A stretch of 64,000 nt of DNA from NCBI RefSeq assembly GCF_026626335.1, contig NZ_JAPNTZ010000007.1, forward strand, positions 434,001 to 498,000, written 5' to 3'. The position numbers were made by a program, and so were the translations under genes. Origin of the DNA: Paractinoplanes pyxinae. Lineage in GTDB: Bacteria; Actinomycetota; Actinomycetes; Mycobacteriales; Micromonosporaceae. Shown here in pieces: positions 63,338 to 64,000 of the stretch. Numbering within the stretch: position 1 is the first letter of the stretch; each line of letters opens with the position of its first letter. The notes under the pieces were generated by a model. The model ran no database searches. It had not been told where the DNA came from and was given only the letters and a program-made list of their open reading frames with translations.

Positions 63338-63835
63338 ATGTTGAAGCACCGAACCGTCGACACCAAGGCCGGCCCGCTCACCGTGGTCGTCACCGGCACC
63401 GGCGCCGTCCGCGCCGCCGGCTTCACGCCCGAGGTGTCCGAGCTCGTCGACCTGATCCACCCCCGCCTGCGCGAGCCGATCGAGTCCGCCGACGACGTCG
63501 GCCCGGTCATCGGCCACGTGAAGTCCTACTTCGACGGTGACCGCAGTGCCCTCGACGCCGTGGTGGTCGAGCAGTACAGCGGCGGCGAATACCTGCGCCA
63601 CGCGTGGCAGGTCATGCGCGAGATCAAGCCGGGCGCTCCGGTCACCTATTCGGAGTTCGCACGGCTCAGCGGGCGCCCGGCGGCCATCCGGGCCGCGGCC
63701 ACGGCTTGCTCGCGCAACCCGGTCGCGCTGTTCACCCCGTGTCACCGGGTGCTGCGGCTCGACGGGTCGCTCGGCGGCTACCGCTGGGGGCTGCCGGTCA
63801 AGCGCCTGCTGCTCGACCACGAAGCCGCGGCGTGA
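63338..63835 (+). CDS. ogt: methylated-DNA-protein cysteine methyltransferase
   Basis: 165 residues, ATG 63338 behind GGAGGAAG. The suicide Cys135 is in VALFTPCHRVLRLDGSLGGY, followed by the conserved WGLPVKRLLLDHE. The helix-turn-helix region is PVTYSEFARLSGRPAAIRAA, then ATACSRNP with the Asn hinge. It transfers the methyl group from O6-methylguanine to itself and is spent. Together with the Ada/AlkA fusion upstream it forms an adaptive-response locus. The shorter N-terminal domain is normal for Ogt. Confidence 0.95.
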   Translation: MLKHRTVDTKAGPLTVVVTGTGAVRAAGFTPEVSELVDLIHPRLREPIESADDVGPVIGHVKSYFDGDRSALDAVVVEQYSGGEYLRHAWQVMREIKPGAPVTYSEFARLSGRPAAIRAAATACSRNPVALFTPCHRVLRLDGSLGGYRWGLPVKRLLLDHEAAA

Positions 63836-63908
63836 CCGCGGGGCCGCGGGCACGCGGCGTGACCTATATCGGTCGGCCGTCGCCCGGTCGCCGCCGTAGC
63901 ATTCAGCC

Positions 63909-64000
63909 ATGACTGATACGGGAACGACCGGGCGCGCCGGTCTCCCCGAGCGGCCGTCGCTGGACGGCCTCGAGGACAAGTGGGCGCGCACCTGGCAGGA
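63909..64000 (+). CDS. valS: valyl-tRNA synthetase, N-terminal fragment
   Basis: ATG 63909 opens a frame that runs off the window after about 30 codons: MTDTGTTGRAGLPERPSLDG, then LEDKWARTWQ. The P-E-(R/K)-P-S-L-(D/E)-G-LE-x-KW pattern matches the start of actinobacterial ValS. The 73-base gap from ogt (63836-63908) has no other gene. The remaining enzyme lies beyond the window, so this rests on the N-terminal motif alone. Confidence 0.75.
   Translation, partial: MTDTGTTGRAGLPERPSLDGLEDKWARTWQ

Noticed and set aside
1..64000. tRNA or rRNA genes, prophage or insertion sequences
   Set aside because: No cloverleaf or rRNA-like sequence, integrase, transposase or att-like repeat was recognised when reading both strands; a dedicated search could still find a missed tRNA.

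Overview
The window is chromosomal DNA of a very GC-rich actinomycete. Mycothiol deacetylase (mshB), actinobacterial DapD and LysG/LysE, a mycosin protease with an EspC-like ESX partner, a DUF4407 membrane protein and an Sdh1-type succinate dehydrogenase together point to the Micromonosporaceae, perhaps an Actinoplanes-like genus. The genus is inference. No tRNA, rRNA, CRISPR array, phage or insertion sequence was seen. Genes are dense and often coupled by 1- to 4-base stop/start overlaps.

Layout. 1-5.7 kb: the end of an unidentified gene, then dapE and dapD (lysine and meso-diaminopimelate synthesis), lysG/lysE (lysine efflux), a MerR regulator fused to a sliding-clamp-like module, and an ArsR/SRPBCC pair. 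5.8-8.4 kb: small enzymes (methyltransferases, nitrilase-type hydrolase, RidA). 8.4-11.8 kb: a cluster of secreted or membrane-anchored beta-sandwich-like proteins behind a long structured leader. 11.8-14.4 kb: DUF4407 and SIMPL proteins separated by tandem repeats. 14.6-18.9 kb: an ESX-associated cluster (EspC-like, Gly-rich substrate-like protein, mycosin, YbaB-like) without secretion machinery. 19-23.4 kb: dapC, ferredoxin, GNAT, membrane proteins and mshB. The mshB, ferredoxin, dapC, dapD, dapE gene set lies in one region in Mycobacterium tuberculosis too (Rv1170 to Rv1202).

23.4-36.3 kb: an S9 peptidase homologue that has lost its nucleophile, tldD/tldE, a three-subunit succinate dehydrogenase, a TetR/MFS pair and an AlkB-like dioxygenase. 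36.4-45.5 kb: one long operon with a complete LIV-type ABC importer, two SDR dehydrogenases, an aminoglycoside-phosphotransferase-fold kinase, an ACAD10/11-like acyl-CoA dehydrogenase and a TetR regulator, all behind one palindrome-controlled promoter. The kinase plus ACAD pair suggests uptake and catabolism of 4-hydroxy (or 4-oxo) acids.

45.4-53.3 kb: a VapBC-like toxin-antitoxin pair, MarR with an FMN reductase, a G5-domain surface protein, a methyltransferase paralogous to the one at 5.8 kb, a triplicated 44-bp segment that makes two 15-codon relay ORFs, a nucleotidyltransferase, peptidase E, and small PH, pterin-dehydratase-like and NUDIX proteins. 53.3-59.8 kb: acyl-CoA ligase and acyl-CoA dehydrogenase divergent from a TetR, aldehyde dehydrogenase and alcohol dehydrogenase operon, then a Uma2 nuclease. 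59.8-64 kb: YchF, an alpha/beta hydrolase with paired palindromic operators, an Ada/AlkA alkylation-repair fusion, O6-methylguanine methyltransferase, and the start of valS.
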